Assembly: GCA_027324795.1 (NCBI GenBank)
Contig: DAHVSB010000002.1
Span: forward strand, 1-64,000
Length of the DNA: 64,000 nucleotides
DNA from: Alcanivoracaceae bacterium
Lineage (GTDB): Bacteria > Pseudomonadota > Gammaproteobacteria > Pseudomonadales > Alcanivoracaceae
Direction: 5' to 3'
Part shown: one piece after another, positions 36,043 through 46,387 of the stretch
Layout of the letters: the number at the start of each line of letters is the position of its first letter
How positions within the stretch are numbered: position 1 is the first letter of the stretch
Program-made: the position numbers and the translations under genes
The notes under the pieces: model-generated
The model's input: only the letters and a program-made list of their open reading frames with translations
Told to the model about the DNA's origin: nothing
Databases searched by the model: none

Positions 36043-36602
36043 TCTTCGTCCTCCTCAGTTCCGGGAGACTCTTGCTTAACCGACAGCACAAAAGCACGCC
36101 GACCATCTGCAAGGGTGGATACTCTTGAAAGTGTTGGCCGCCCGAACCAGGCAGAAGAGGTCATATTTCTCATTAAGGCTGAAATATAGTTATTAGTCTC
36201 TGCCACCCCTTCGATGGTGAAAGTTTCGCCAGAGCGCTTCACATCTGTGAAATAAACCCCTTTGGGCAAAATACGCACCAACTCATCAAACACATACACC
36301 ACAGAAGGGCGATTGCCTTGCAAGTCTTGGATAACCTTCATGCGCTCAACGAGCTCATTACGGCGCTCCTCAATATCTTTAATTTCGGCTATCTTTTTAT
36401 CAAGGCCTGAAATAGAAGTCTGAATTGTGTTATTGCGCGCATTTTGATTATCAATGCTTGATTGCACCATTCCTTGCCATAGCCACCACACTAAACCACC
36501 TAACAACAAGGCGGCAAACAGCAGCATATAAAACTCTTGTTGGCGTTTAGCACGGCGTTCTTCACGCCATGGCAACAAGTTAATTCGCGTTATTGTACTC
36601 AT
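36039..36602 (-). CDS. pilN: Type IV pilus alignment protein PilN
   Basis: Begins with STITRINLLPWREERR, the conserved cytoplasmic tail that docks into PilM, followed by a TM helix (about residues 22-45), coiled coil and ferredoxin-like periplasmic domain. I use ATG 36602, which overlaps the pilM stop (ATGA); the track start at 36632 lies inside pilM. Length 187, normal. Confidence 0.95.
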   Translation of the reverse strand: MSTITRINLLPWREERRAKRQQEFYMLLFAALLLGGLVWWLWQGMVQSSIDNQNARNNTIQTSISGLDKKIAEIKDIEERRNELVERMKVIQDLQGNRPSVVYVFDELVRILPKGVYFTDVKRSGETFTIEGVAETNNYISALMRNMTSSAWFGRPTLSRVSTLADGRRAFVLSVKQESPGTEEDEE

Positions 36603-37666
36603 TCGTCGAAACTCCTTAGCGCCAACCCGCAAGCTACCATTAGCGCTGGTGCATCATTAGCGATGCTAGCAGCACTAACTTTGTTAGCGAGCGTCATATC
36701 TAGGAAAGGGTTCGCTAAGCTTGTACTAATCCCCATGTGCTCTTCCACCAACTCTGGCAGACCGCTAATGGAAGACGTTCCCCCTGCTAATACTATATGG
36801 CCAACTTCATTAAACTGAGAGGAGCTATAAAAGAACTGCAAGGAGCGGCTAATTTGCTGTAATACAGCATCCTTAAATGGGCCTAACACCTCACTCTCAT
36901 AGTCGTCGGGCAACTCTCCAGTTTTCTTTGCCATCCCAGCCTCTTGCTGAGAAATACCATAACGACGCTGAATTTCTTCGGTGAGCTGCTTGCCACCAAA
37001 GTTCGAATCGCGACTATAGATCACTCGTCCCTCATGAATTACATGCAAAGTGGCGAGGGAAGAACCAAAGTCAAACAACGCCACCACGTCGTGTTCATGC
37101 ACATTTGGAATCTGAGACTCAATCAATTTAAAGGAGCGCTCGATAGCATAGGCTTCCACATCCACCGCTGCTGCTTTCAGCCCTGCTACTTCCAAGCAAT
37201 CCACTCGTAGTTGCACGTTCTCTGTTCGGCTTGCCACTAACAAGAGTTGTACGCGACTTGGATTTCCTTCCACGGGACCTAGCACACAAAAATCCATCCG
37301 AACTTCATCGATGGGGTAAGTAATATGCTGACCCGCTTCTAGTTCGAGCTGATCCTCCATCTGGTCCTCAGTGAGATCTGCATCCATCTCGATAACTTTG
37401 GTGATAGCTTCAGCACCGGTTACCGCCACGGCTCCTGTTTTAATATTGGGCTTCACACGCGCCACTAAGCGGCCCAATGCATCCCCAATAGCTTCTACAT
37501 CAGAGATAACATTATCGACCACCGCATTGGGCGGAAGTGGCTCTACCCCATAGGTATTAACCCGATATTTATCCCCAGTTTTTGAAAGTTCTAGCAACTT
37601 TACTGCTGTGGTACTGATATCTATACCCAGCATCCGTTGGCCTTTTTTTCTTAAGAATGGCAGCAC
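36599..37666 (-). CDS. pilM: Type IV pilus cytoplasmic ATPase-like protein PilM
   Basis: An FtsA/actin-like cytoplasmic protein that binds the PilN tail and ATP. LGIDISTTAVKLLELS is phosphate motif 1, ALFDFGSSLATLHV phosphate motif 2, and VLAGGTSSISGLPEL the adenosine motif. GTG start at 37666 with GGGG eight bases upstream. It is the first gene of pilMNOPQ-aroK-aroB-damX and is divergent from ponA, as in Pseudomonas. Confidence 0.96.
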   Translation of the reverse strand: MLPFLRKKGQRMLGIDISTTAVKLLELSKTGDKYRVNTYGVEPLPPNAVVDNVISDVEAIGDALGRLVARVKPNIKTGAVAVTGAEAITKVIEMDADLTEDQMEDQLELEAGQHITYPIDEVRMDFCVLGPVEGNPSRVQLLLVASRTENVQLRVDCLEVAGLKAAAVDVEAYAIERSFKLIESQIPNVHEHDVVALFDFGSSLATLHVIHEGRVIYSRDSNFGGKQLTEEIQRRYGISQQEAGMAKKTGELPDDYESEVLGPFKDAVLQQISRSLQFFYSSSQFNEVGHIVLAGGTSSISGLPELVEEHMGISTSLANPFLDMTLANKVSAASIANDAPALMVACGLALRSFDE

Positions 37667-37684
37667 TTGTTTCGCCCCATAAAA

Positions 37685-37698
37685 TTAACGATCGTTAA
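37685..37698. promoter_or_regulatory. Perfect 14-bp palindrome upstream of pilM
   Basis: TTAACGATCGTTAA reads identically on both strands and lies 18 bases upstream of the pilM start codon, in the pilM/ponA divergent region. It may be an operator for the pil operon. No factor is recognised. Confidence 0.4.
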
Positions 37699-37800
37699 GT
37701 TCTTATAAAGAGCATAACAGGTTACACTCTACTCATGCTGAATTACTTTAGCGGTCAGTAATAACAGAACGCTTATTGGAGCACAACAAGCAATACTGCG

Positions 37801-37848
37801 TATAATGACGCACTTCACAAGAGAAGCCCCTAGGAGGTCTTCTTTTTT
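37801..37848 (+). promoter_or_regulatory. ponA promoter -10 and terminator-like leader hairpin
   Basis: A perfect TATAAT (37801-37806) is followed 15 bases later by AGAAG-CC...GG-CTTCT and six T (37822-37848), the form of an intrinsic terminator. No good -35 is visible. Transcripts would begin just before the hairpin, 65 bases ahead of the ponA start, so it may attenuate ponA or end a short RNA. Confidence 0.4.
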
Positions 37849-37872
37849 ACTTAACACTTTAGTTTGAGAATT

Positions 37873-40428
37873 ATGTTGCAAAAAAAACATTGGTTCCAGA
37901 TACCACTTTTTTTAACCCTCTTAGGTTCTGCTTTTTTAGTCATGACCCTATCTGCAAGTTACTTATATTTGGGACCAAGTTTACCTGTTGCCACCGAGTT
38001 AAAATCGGTTAGTTTACAGACCCCCTTGCGCATTTACAGCGAAGACGGCTTGCTCATTGGCGAGTTCGGTGAACAGCGCCGAATTCCTGTGGATTTTGAA
38101 GAGATTCCACCCACTTATATACAAGCCCTGCTTTCTGCCGAAGACGACGGCTTTTTTGAGCACGGCGGCGTGGAGTTCAAAAGCTTGGCTCGTGCCATGG
38201 TGGAACTGCTCCGCTATCGCCAAATTCGTTCAGGTGGTTCTACTATCACCATGCAAGTGGCGCGTAATTTTTTCCTGAGTCGCGACCAGACTTTCTTGCG
38301 CAAATTCAATGAAATCATCTTGGCCATGCAGATTGAAAGCCTGCTGACCAAAGAAGAAATCCTTACTCTCTATGTGAACAAAATTTATCTAGGGCACAGA
38401 GCTTACGGTATTGCCGCTGCGGCCCAAGTTTACTATGGCAAAGAATTAAGCGAACTGACTCTGCCAGAAGCAGCTATGCTGGCTGGCCTTCCGAAAGCCC
38501 CTTCCGCTTACAATCCAATTAGCAACCCTGAACGCGCCACCCAACGACGTAACTGGATCCTTGGTCGCATGGCTCATCTAGGCTATATCTCTAACGAGCA
38601 ACTAGCTGCCGCCGTGGAAGAAGAGGACACCGCCAAACATCAATTAAGCCAAGTGCTTAACGGCGGTGAATATGTGGCTGAAATGGCTCGTCAATTTGCG
38701 ATAAATCAGTTCGGCGAAGACGCTTACACTCTCGGCTTGCACGTCTACACCTCCCTCGATAGCAAAGCCCAAAAAGCAGCCATGGAAAGTCTGCGCCTGC
38801 AATTACATGATTACGACGAACGCCACGGCTGGCGCGGCGCAATTACGCAATACGATATTAGCCAGCTACCCGACCCTGGTGCACTGCCCCCTCGCCAACA
38901 GCGCCTCGAGGCAGCTGCAGAGGAGGAGCTTGCAACATCCCCGTCTGACCAAGCCCTGGCCCAACAAGCGCGTAAGCAATGGCAACAGGCGTTAAAAAAA
39001 CTCACCACAGTTGCCAACCTTGAACCCGTGGTAGTCACTCAAGTCGCCGAACGCCAAGCCGAGGTGGTCTTTCGCAACGGCACTCGCTCCAAGCTGCACT
39101 GGGAACACTTACGTTGGGCACGGCCATACAAGGGCCTAAATTCCTTAGGAGCTGCCCCCACCACTGCCAAGGATATTATTTCGGTGGGCGATCTAGTGTA
39201 TGTTCGCCCTATTTTTACTGAAGAAAAAAGCACCCAATGGCGTCTAGCACAAATACCCCAAGCCCAAAGCGCTGTGGTGGCAGTGGAGCCTAAAACCGGC
39301 AGTATTAAAGCGCTACAGGGGGGCTATAGTTTTTCCCATTCAAAATATAACCGCGCTTTACAAGCGGAGCGGCAGCCCGGCTCCGCCTTTAAGCCCTTCA
39401 TCTACAGCAGTGCCATGAAGCATGGCGCCACCCCTGGCACCATCATTAATGACGCGCCTCTGGTGTTCCAAGAAGAAGGCTCCGACCTCGCTTGGCGTCC
39501 CACAGGTGATTCCAAGCAGTTTTATGGACCCACACGGGTGCGCGAAGCGCTTTACCGCTCTCTCAACCTAGTTTCCATTCGTCTCCTGCTGCAAAGTGGT
39601 ATCGACAACACCCTTCAGGATTTAGCTGCATTCGGTTTTCGCATTGAACGCTTTCCCCGTGAATTAGCATTAGCGCTTGGCAGTGGCTCGGTGACCCCCT
39701 TAGAAATGGCAGCCGCATACAGTGTGTTCGCGAATGGTGGCTTTTACATCCCACCGAATTTTATCAACACCATTCACGATAATAGCGGTAAGGTTTTGTG
39801 GCAAAAACCCCTTCTTGTTTTTTGCGACGACGAGACGGATTGCGCTGAAAAAGAGCAAGACGCCTATGGCAACTTGCTCGCTGAGAACGTACTTAACGAC
39901 CTAGAAGATGCCGACCTCCTACCAACGGTGCAAACTGTGCGTCGCAGCATCGATGAGCGCAACGCTTGGTTAATGGATTCCATGCTAAAAGATGTGATCA
40001 CTCGCGGCACAGGTCGCAGCGCATTAAGCCTAGAGCGCAATGACATTGCGGGAAAAACAGGCTCCACCAACAAACACGTCGATGCTTGGTTTGTGGGCTA
40101 TGCCCCAGCCTTATCGGCAGCCGTTTGGGTGGGCTTTGATACCCCCACTAGCCTAGGTTTTGGCGAATATGGCGGCCGTGTTGCTCTGCCCGCCTGGATT
40201 CACTTTATGGGCAAGGCGCTTGCAGATGTCCCAGAAACCACACTGCCACGCCCGTCAGGTATTAGCACTGTACGCATTAACCCTAAAACAGGCCTGAGGG
40301 CTAGAGCGGGAAGTTCTGGCAGCGTTTACGAGCACTTTCCAAGCGAACGCGTGCCTGAGCTTGAAGACGAAGAATACCGCGACCCCTATTCCAGTGAAGA
40401 ACAACAATCCTTAGAAGATTTGTTCTAA
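37873..40428 (+). CDS. mrcA: Class A penicillin-binding protein 1A (bifunctional)
   Basis: One N-terminal TM segment (about 10-33) anchors a GT51 glycosyltransferase (SAEDDGFFEHGG, SGGSTITMQVARNFFLS, NKIYLGHRAYGIAAAAQVYYGK) that polymerises lipid II. An OB-like insert (about 315-475) is followed by the transpeptidase with SAFK (SxxK), the SLN triad and KTGST (KTG). Length 851 is typical of PBP1a/PonA. I use ATG 37873; the track TTG start adds 3 residues. Divergent from pilM and followed by a strong terminator. Confidence 0.96.
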   Translation: MLQKKHWFQIPLFLTLLGSAFLVMTLSASYLYLGPSLPVATELKSVSLQTPLRIYSEDGLLIGEFGEQRRIPVDFEEIPPTYIQALLSAEDDGFFEHGGVEFKSLARAMVELLRYRQIRSGGSTITMQVARNFFLSRDQTFLRKFNEIILAMQIESLLTKEEILTLYVNKIYLGHRAYGIAAAAQVYYGKELSELTLPEAAMLAGLPKAPSAYNPISNPERATQRRNWILGRMAHLGYISNEQLAAAVEEEDTAKHQLSQVLNGGEYVAEMARQFAINQFGEDAYTLGLHVYTSLDSKAQKAAMESLRLQLHDYDERHGWRGAITQYDISQLPDPGALPPRQQRLEAAAEEELATSPSDQALAQQARKQWQQALKKLTTVANLEPVVVTQVAERQAEVVFRNGTRSKLHWEHLRWARPYKGLNSLGAAPTTAKDIISVGDLVYVRPIFTEEKSTQWRLAQIPQAQSAVVAVEPKTGSIKALQGGYSFSHSKYNRALQAERQPGSAFKPFIYSSAMKHGATPGTIINDAPLVFQEEGSDLAWRPTGDSKQFYGPTRVREALYRSLNLVSIRLLLQSGIDNTLQDLAAFGFRIERFPRELALALGSGSVTPLEMAAAYSVFANGGFYIPPNFINTIHDNSGKVLWQKPLLVFCDDETDCAEKEQDAYGNLLAENVLNDLEDADLLPTVQTVRRSIDERNAWLMDSMLKDVITRGTGRSALSLERNDIAGKTGSTNKHVDAWFVGYAPALSAAVWVGFDTPTSLGFGEYGGRVALPAWIHFMGKALADVPETTLPRPSGISTVRINPKTGLRARAGSSGSVYEHFPSERVPELEDEEYRDPYSSEEQQSLEDLF

Positions 40429-40445
40429 GCCAGACTTATACGCAC

Positions 40446-40485
40446 AAAAAAACCCAAAAAGCATATTTACTTTTTGGGTTTTTTT
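40446..40485. terminator. Strong bidirectional terminator between ponA and maeB
   Basis: AAAAAAACCCAAAAAG and CTTTTTGGGTTTTTTT pair around the loop CATATTTA. T-runs follow the stem in both directions, serving the two convergent genes. Confidence 0.92.
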
Positions 40486-40499
40486 GATCTTCCTTCGTA

Positions 40500-41792
40500 C
40501 TACGATCTTTTCAAACGCGCTTCGCCAGGAAAGATATCATCTAAGGTATTTAACGGATAATGAGCAGGATATCCCTTTCTTGCCACACCCGTATCAATGG
40601 CTGCCTTAGCCACGGCAGAAGACACAGCACCGAGTAGGCGCGGATCATTCGGCTTAGGGATAATGTAATTAGGACCAAACTCTAAGTTTTCGCCCTCATA
40701 GGCCTGAGAAACAATGGCTGGCACTTCCTGACGCGCGATTTCTGCAATAGCGTGCACCGCTGCAATTTTCATCTCTTCATTAATTGCAGATGCACGAACA
40801 TCCAAGGCGCCGCGGAAAATGAAGGGGAAGCACAGGACGTTATTCACTTGGTTAGGATAATCCGAACGACCCGTGGCCATCACCAAATCATCACGCACCG
40901 TGTGTGCTAGCTCAGGTCGAATCTCAGGATCTGGGTTAGCCAACGCAAAAATAATCGGATTAGGCGCCATGCTTGCCACCATCTCAGGTGTCAATATATC
41001 GGGACCTGATACGCCAATAAACACATCCGCCCCTTCCATAGCGTCCTCAAGAGTGCGCTTATCCGTATCCACAGCAAAGGCCGCTTTATACTGATTTAGA
41101 TCATCGCGACGACTATGAATCACACCGCGGCGGTCAAGCATATAAATGTTTTGCTTGTTCACGCCCATCTCAATCATTAGTTTGGTGGTGGCCACGCCAG
41201 CAGCACCAGCCCCAAGACAAACAACTTTAATGTCTTCGATTTTCTTATCGCCAAGCTTCAATGCATTAAGCAGGCCTGCACAAGCTACGATAGCTGTACC
41301 GTGTTGGTCGTCATGAAACACAGGAATATCGCATTGCTCTTTGAGAATGCGCTCAATCTCAAAGCACTCTGGCGCTTTAATATCTTCAAGATTGATACCA
41401 CCAAAGGTTTTATGAATACGGGTTACCGTATCAATAAATGCTTGTGAATCCTCAGACTCCACTTCGATATCGAAAACATCAATTCCTGCAAAGCGCTTAA
41501 ATAAAACGCCCTTACCTTCCATTACAGGTTTAGAAGCAAGAGCGCCTAAATCACCCAGGCCAAGAATAGAAGTACCATCACTAATCACAGCAACGAGGTT
41601 ACCCTTAGAGGTATAGCGATAGGCCAGCTCTGGTTCGCGAGCGATTTCACGCACAGGCTCCGCCACACCGGGGCTATAAGCTAAGGTTAAATCGGCACCG
41701 GTCTCGGTGGCCTTAGTTATCTCGACACTGATCTTCCCTGGGCGCGGGTGAGCATGATAGTCGAGAGCCGCCTGTTTGAAATCTTCGGACAT
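40500..41792 (-). CDS. maeB: Malic enzyme (NADP-dependent, short form)
   Basis: Oxidatively decarboxylates malate to pyruvate, supplying NADPH. The N-terminal malic domain has [28 protein letters not shown] and the metal site [10 protein letters not shown]; the NAD(P)-binding domain starts at [15 protein letters not shown]. At 430 residues it ends after the malic domains and lacks the phosphotransacetylase-like domain of long MaeB, as in the P. aeruginosa enzyme. I use ATG 41792 (GGAG upstream) rather than the track GTG. An inverted repeat TTTTTGGC...GCCAAAAA (41860-41910) lies upstream, meaning unknown. Confidence 0.94.
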   Translation of the reverse strand: MSEDFKQAALDYHAHPRPGKISVEITKATETGADLTLAYSPGVAEPVREIAREPELAYRYTSKGNLVAVISDGTSILGLGDLGALASKPVMEGKGVLFKRFAGIDVFDIEVESEDSQAFIDTVTRIHKTFGGINLEDIKAPECFEIERILKEQCDIPVFHDDQHGTAIVACAGLLNALKLGDKKIEDIKVVCLGAGAAGVATTKLMIEMGVNKQNIYMLDRRGVIHSRRDDLNQYKAAFAVDTDKRTLEDAMEGADVFIGVSGPDILTPEMVASMAPNPIIFALANPDPEIRPELAHTVRDDLVMATGRSDYPNQVNNVLCFPFIFRGALDVRASAINEEMKIAAVHAIAEIARQEVPAIVSQAYEGENLEFGPNYIIPKPNDPRLLGAVSSAVAKAAIDTGVARKGYPAHYPLNTLDDIFPGEARLKRS

Positions 41793-41934
41793 GACGCACT
41801 CCACTGGAATCGTTAATCATTACTACGAGCCACCAAATGGCTCATTAGGTTCTAGGAATTTTTTGGCTTAATTGCCACTAGCGCGAAACAGATAAGCTTA
41901 GCGCCAAAAAGAATTTCTATGATACTAAAACACA

Positions 41935-41958
41935 AAAAGCACCCGCCAGGGTGCTTTT
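41935..41958 (-). terminator. Intrinsic terminator after rpmE
   Basis: AAAAGCACCC and GGGTGCTTTT pair around four bases, 25 bases past the rpmE stop on the minus strand, followed by further T. The A/T flanks make it bidirectional. Confidence 0.88.
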
Positions 41959-41982
41959 CGCGTGACAACACATCGGCGAAAA

Positions 41983-42204
41983 TCAGCCCTTTTTGCGGGA
42001 ACTAATTACACCAAAACGTTGTTTAAACTTGTCGATCTGACCGCCAGAATCGGCTACTTTCTGCGTACCTGTATAAAACGGGTGACACTTAGAGCAAACA
42101 TCAACAAGGAAGTCTTCGCAACGTGTGGATGCGGACTTCATGACATTACCGCAGCTGCAGGTAATGGTTACTTTCTGGTATTCTGGATGAATTTCTGCTT
42201 TCAT
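41983..42204 (-). CDS. rpmE: 50S ribosomal protein L31 (zinc-binding form)
   Basis: A 73-residue L31 with the zinc ribbon cysteines in CSCG and CSKCHPF, so it is the C+ type used in zinc-replete cells. [19 protein letters not shown] is the standard N-terminus and the C-terminus GVISSRKKG is normal. Monocistronic: its own terminator follows, and priA is divergent. Confidence 0.97.
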   Translation of the reverse strand: MKAEIHPEYQKVTITCSCGNVMKSASTRCEDFLVDVCSKCHPFYTGTQKVADSGGQIDKFKQRFGVISSRKKG

Positions 42205-42368
42205 GGCTCGCTCCTTACGGCATCGCTAACCCGAACCAACCAACTGACTAGCAGCGGAGCTAGAGCACAGTCGGGCACCATACCTATGGCATAACCGGGC
42301 AAAACGGGAACGCGAATAATATCAGTTTAGTATTTTTAAGCAAGCACTATTCATTCAAAGGATACGTC

Positions 42369-44558
42369 ATGGTGCAGGTTTTAAAAGTTGCAGTACCGGT
42401 CCCTTTACGTCAGCTATTTGACTACCTGCCTAAAAAAGGAGAATTACCGCCCATCGGTGGCCGCTGCGAGATAACATTTGGCCGCCGCAAACTTATCGGT
42501 GTGGTATGGGAGTTTGGCGAAGCGCAAGTCGCAGAGCACACGCTCAAACCCATCACCAGAAGCCTGGATAACGCCCCTATCCTATCCAAGGATTTATTAG
42601 AGCTTTGCCGCAAAGCAGCCGCTTATTATCACCACCCTATTGGCGAAGTAATTGCCACTGCTTTGCCCGCTAGCTTGCGCAAAGGCGAAACCGCTACCAT
42701 TCAAGGTGAACTAATTTGGCGCATCACAGCTAAAGGCACGCATGCACAAGCAGACAACCTCACCCGTGCGCCACGCCAGAAAGAAGCCCTGCTTTGCCTA
42801 CAGCAACACCCCAATGGCCTAAGCCGCCCGGCACTTACCAGCTTCGACATTCGCACCCAAGCGTTAAATGCCTTAGCCAAAAAAGGATGGGCCGAACTGG
42901 TGGAACAGGCGCCTAGTGTTTCTTCATGGCAACAACAATCGCCTTTGAGCGAGGCGCCCTTGGTTGCCAACCAAGAACAAAACGTTGCCATTACTGCCAT
43001 CAACAATACAACAAGCTTTACCCCTTTTTTGCTCGATGGCATCACCGGCAGCGGAAAAACAGAGGTATATCTACAAACCATTGCCGAGCGCCTAATGGCT
43101 AAACAGCAAGTATTGGTGCTAGTGCCAGAAATTGGTTTAACGCCACAAACCATTCAGCGCTTTAAACAGCGCTTCAGTGTCCCCATCCACGTACTGCATT
43201 CGGGTCTTACCGATAAAGAGCGTCTGCATTCATGGCAAATGGCAGCTGAGGGGCAAGCCGCCATTATTATTGGCACGCGCTCAGCCATTTTTACACCAAT
43301 GCAGAATTTAGGGCTAATCGTGGTGGATGAGGCCCATGACAACTCCTTTAAGCAACAGGATGGATTTCGCTATTCTGCTAGGGACTTGGCCATATGGCGT
43401 GCCCAAATTTTAAACATCCCGGTGGTGTTAGGCACCGCCACCCCCACCTTGGAACATCTTTATAATGCACAACAAGGGCGTTTTACCCACTTGCAACTGC
43501 GCCAGCGCACGGGAAGAGCTCAGGCACCTAGTATTCACATTGAAGATTGCAGCAACCTCACGCCGCTCACCCCACTCAGTGAACACAGCTTAAGTGCCAT
43601 TCACCGCACACTACAGCAAGGCCGCCAAGCCTTAGTGTTTATTAACCGCCGCGGTTATGCGCCTTTGTTGCTGTGCGGTGATTGCGGTTGGCAATCTGAA
43701 TGTCCTCATTGCGACGCCCATATGACCTGGCATCGAGTGGCCCAACAATTACGCTGCCACCACTGCGATACGCAGCGCCCTATCCCTCAGCGCTGCCCCA
43801 ACTGCGGCTCCCATCACTTACTAGACAGGGGAGCTGGCACTGAAAAACTGGAAGAATTGCTAGCTGCACAGTTTCCCCAATACCCATTAATTCGTATCGA
43901 CAGAGATACCACGCGTCGCAAGGGCAGCCTTGCCAAGCAACTAACAAGCGTGCACCAAGGCGAACCCTGTGTGTTAGTGGGCACTCAGATGTTGGCCAAA
44001 GGACACCACTTTAATCATCTTGATTTAGCTGTGATGCTTGAAGCAGATGCCGGCTTTATGAGCGCAGATTTTCGTGGCCCCGAGCAAGCAGCTCAGCTTA
44101 TCTTGCAAGTGGCGGGCCGCACAGGGCGCGAAAACACATCTGGCAGGCTACTGGTGCAAACCCGGCAACCCGACAACCCTTTGTTGCGCCTATTATGCCA
44201 AGGGGACTACCACCGTTTTGCTGCTGAACTTATGAAAGAACGCGAGATGGCAGGCTTTCCTCCTTTTGGACATCTTGCTCTGTTTCGAGCTGAATCCATT
44301 CAACCCTCAGACGCCCAACAATTACTTGAAGCTGCAGCCTCGCCTCTTTGGGCGCAACAAGAGGTGATGGTGCTTGGGCCAGCCCCTGCTCCCATGGAGC
44401 GCAGGCAAGGCCGTTACCGCGCGCAGCTACTTTTGCTAGCCCCGGAGCGCCGTACTCTGCATCATTACATTCCTCAGCTTATCCAGACGCTCAGCCAACA
44501 CCCTCTCACCAAACGTACCCGCTGGCATCTTGATATTGATCCAGTGGATCTAACCTAA
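42369..44558 (+). CDS. priA: Primosomal replication restart helicase PriA
   Basis: A superfamily 2 helicase that reloads the replisome at stalled forks. An N-terminal 3'-DNA-binding domain (about 1-100) and winged helix precede the helicase core: GITGSGKTEVYLQ (Walker A), VVDEAHD (DEAH) and VAGRTGRE (motif VI). The zinc region has CGDCGWQSECPHC and CHHCDTQ...CPNCGS with eight cysteines. At 729 residues it is normal. AAGGA precedes the ATG. Confidence 0.97.
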   Translation: MVQVLKVAVPVPLRQLFDYLPKKGELPPIGGRCEITFGRRKLIGVVWEFGEAQVAEHTLKPITRSLDNAPILSKDLLELCRKAAAYYHHPIGEVIATALPASLRKGETATIQGELIWRITAKGTHAQADNLTRAPRQKEALLCLQQHPNGLSRPALTSFDIRTQALNALAKKGWAELVEQAPSVSSWQQQSPLSEAPLVANQEQNVAITAINNTTSFTPFLLDGITGSGKTEVYLQTIAERLMAKQQVLVLVPEIGLTPQTIQRFKQRFSVPIHVLHSGLTDKERLHSWQMAAEGQAAIIIGTRSAIFTPMQNLGLIVVDEAHDNSFKQQDGFRYSARDLAIWRAQILNIPVVLGTATPTLEHLYNAQQGRFTHLQLRQRTGRAQAPSIHIEDCSNLTPLTPLSEHSLSAIHRTLQQGRQALVFINRRGYAPLLLCGDCGWQSECPHCDAHMTWHRVAQQLRCHHCDTQRPIPQRCPNCGSHHLLDRGAGTEKLEELLAAQFPQYPLIRIDRDTTRRKGSLAKQLTSVHQGEPCVLVGTQMLAKGHHFNHLDLAVMLEADAGFMSADFRGPEQAAQLILQVAGRTGRENTSGRLLVQTRQPDNPLLRLLCQGDYHRFAAELMKEREMAGFPPFGHLALFRAESIQPSDAQQLLEAAASPLWAQQEVMVLGPAPAPMERRQGRYRAQLLLLAPERRTLHHYIPQLIQTLSQHPLTKRTRWHLDIDPVDLT

Positions 44559-44593
44559 ATACAGAAAGCTCCACAAAACCCGTGGGTTTGCTC

Positions 44594-44599
44594 TATAAT
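44594..44599 (+). promoter_or_regulatory. Possible -10 element for argS
   Basis: A perfect TATAAT stands 42 bases before the argS start, in the 82-base gap after priA. No convincing -35 is seen. Confidence 0.4.
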
Positions 44600-44640
44600 G
44601 CACGTCCCTAAACCTTACTCACTTCAGCCTCGCGAGCAAC

Positions 44641-46386
44641 ATGAACAACCACTTCATTGAACTAATCCAACACGCTTTACACCAATTACGCCAAGAAGGT
44701 GCGCTACCCGCATCCCCTCAGCCACCAGTCAAGCTAGAACGCACGCGCGATGCCAGCCATGGGGACTTCGCCACCAACATTGCGCTTATGCTGGCTAAGC
44801 CTGCTGGTATGCCTCCACGTGCCTTAGCCGAAAAAATCGTTGCCGCTTTGCCTGCAAGCCAACAAGTAGCCAAGGTTGAAATCGCCGGACCTGGATTTAT
44901 TAACTTCTTCCAGAGCGACGATGTACTAACTCAAGCGCTAGAAGCCATGCGCGATAATCCGAATCTTGGTATTAGCGCGCCCGCACAAGCACAAACTGTA
45001 GTGGTGGATTATTCTTCGCCCAACCTTGCTAAAGAAATGCATGTGGGCCACCTTCGCTCCACTATTATTGGCGATGCAGTGGCTCGCACCTTAGAGTTTT
45101 TAGGCCACAAGGTGATTCGCCAAAACCATGTGGGCGACTGGGGTACACAGTTTGGGATGCTGCTCGCTTTTCTAGAAAGCCAACCTAAAGGCACCAGCGT
45201 TAGTGAACAGCTATCTGATTTAGAAGAGTTTTATCGCCAGGCAAAACAGCGTTTCGATGAAGATGCAGCCTTTGCGAAACGTTCTCGTGATTTAGTTGTG
45301 GCTTTACAATCTGGTGACGAGCAATGCCTCGCCCTGTGGGAACAGTTTAACCAAGTGTCTTTGCAGCATTGCTTTGATATCTATGAGCGCTTAAATGTGA
45401 GCCTAACCCCAGATGACGTACGCGGTGAAAGCGCCTACAACGATGAGCTTGCAGCCATAGTAGAGGCGCTTGAGCAACAAAACTTAATCACTGAAAGCGA
45501 TGGCGCCAAATGCGTGTTCCTTGACGGGTTTGCAAACAAAGACGGTTCGCCTTTACCCGTTATTGTGCAAAAAGCGGACGGTGGCTACCTGTACGCCACG
45601 AGCGATTTGGCTGCCATGCGTTATCGTCAGCAAACCCTCAAAGCTCACCGCATGCTGTACTTTGTGGACCAGCGCCAAGGTTTACACTTCCAGCAGGTGT
45701 TTACTGTGGCGCGCAAAGCTGGCTTTGTGGATGCAGATACCGAGCTGGCGCACATGGGCTTTGGCACCATGAACGGCAAAGATGGTCGCCCTTTCAAAAC
45801 TCGTTCAGGCGGCACTGTTAAACTAATTGACCTGCTCAACGAAGCTGAGCAACGGGCTTTAGCCCTAGTCACTGAGAAAAATACCGAACTTGGTGAGGAC
45901 GAGCTTGCACTCATTGCTCGCACCGTGGGTATTAGCGCAGTTAAGTATGCCGACCTCAGCAAAAACCGCACCAGTGATTACATTTTTAACTTTGATCAAA
46001 TGCTTAGTTTTGATGGCAACACAGCCCCTTATTTGCTTTATGCTTACACACGCGTGGCAAGCATTTTTCGTCGCGCTGCTATTGAGCCAAGCCAAATTTC
46101 TGGCGATTTTCTGCTCAACACGGAACAGGAAATGCAACTTGCCCAGCACCTAGTTACCTTCCAAGAGACCCTAGAGCAGGTGGCTGAAAAAGGACTGCCC
46201 AATTTATTGTGCTTATATCTCTATGAATTGGCGGGCCTTTTCTCAAGCTTCTATGAGCATTGCCCTATTTTAAAGCTCGACGATGAGGCTTTAAAAACAA
46301 GCCGTTTGCAATTAGCAGCCCTTACCGCCAACACCCTTAAACAAGGGCTTGGTTTATTAGGAATCAACACATTAGAACGGATGTAA
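44641..46386 (+). CDS. argS: Arginyl-tRNA synthetase
   Basis: Class I synthetase that charges tRNA-Arg. It has an N-terminal ArgS-specific Add1 domain (about 1-85), [21 protein letters not shown] with the HVGH form of HIGH, the AMRYR segment and a KFKTRSGGT-like catalytic loop ([10 protein letters not shown]). The C-terminal DALR anticodon-binding domain follows from about 460. Length 581. One base separates it from the ftsN-like gene. Confidence 0.97.
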   Translation: MNNHFIELIQHALHQLRQEGALPASPQPPVKLERTRDASHGDFATNIALMLAKPAGMPPRALAEKIVAALPASQQVAKVEIAGPGFINFFQSDDVLTQALEAMRDNPNLGISAPAQAQTVVVDYSSPNLAKEMHVGHLRSTIIGDAVARTLEFLGHKVIRQNHVGDWGTQFGMLLAFLESQPKGTSVSEQLSDLEEFYRQAKQRFDEDAAFAKRSRDLVVALQSGDEQCLALWEQFNQVSLQHCFDIYERLNVSLTPDDVRGESAYNDELAAIVEALEQQNLITESDGAKCVFLDGFANKDGSPLPVIVQKADGGYLYATSDLAAMRYRQQTLKAHRMLYFVDQRQGLHFQQVFTVARKAGFVDADTELAHMGFGTMNGKDGRPFKTRSGGTVKLIDLLNEAEQRALALVTEKNTELGEDELALIARTVGISAVKYADLSKNRTSDYIFNFDQMLSFDGNTAPYLLYAYTRVASIFRRAAIEPSQISGDFLLNTEQEMQLAQHLVTFQETLEQVAEKGLPNLLCLYLYELAGLFSSFYEHCPILKLDDEALKTSRLQLAALTANTLKQGLGLLGINTLERM

Positions 46387-46387
46387 C

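Noticed and set aside
42701-43153. Minus-strand ORF of 150 residues inside priA
   Set aside because: It is an antisense shadow of the PriA helicase core with no recognisable domain.
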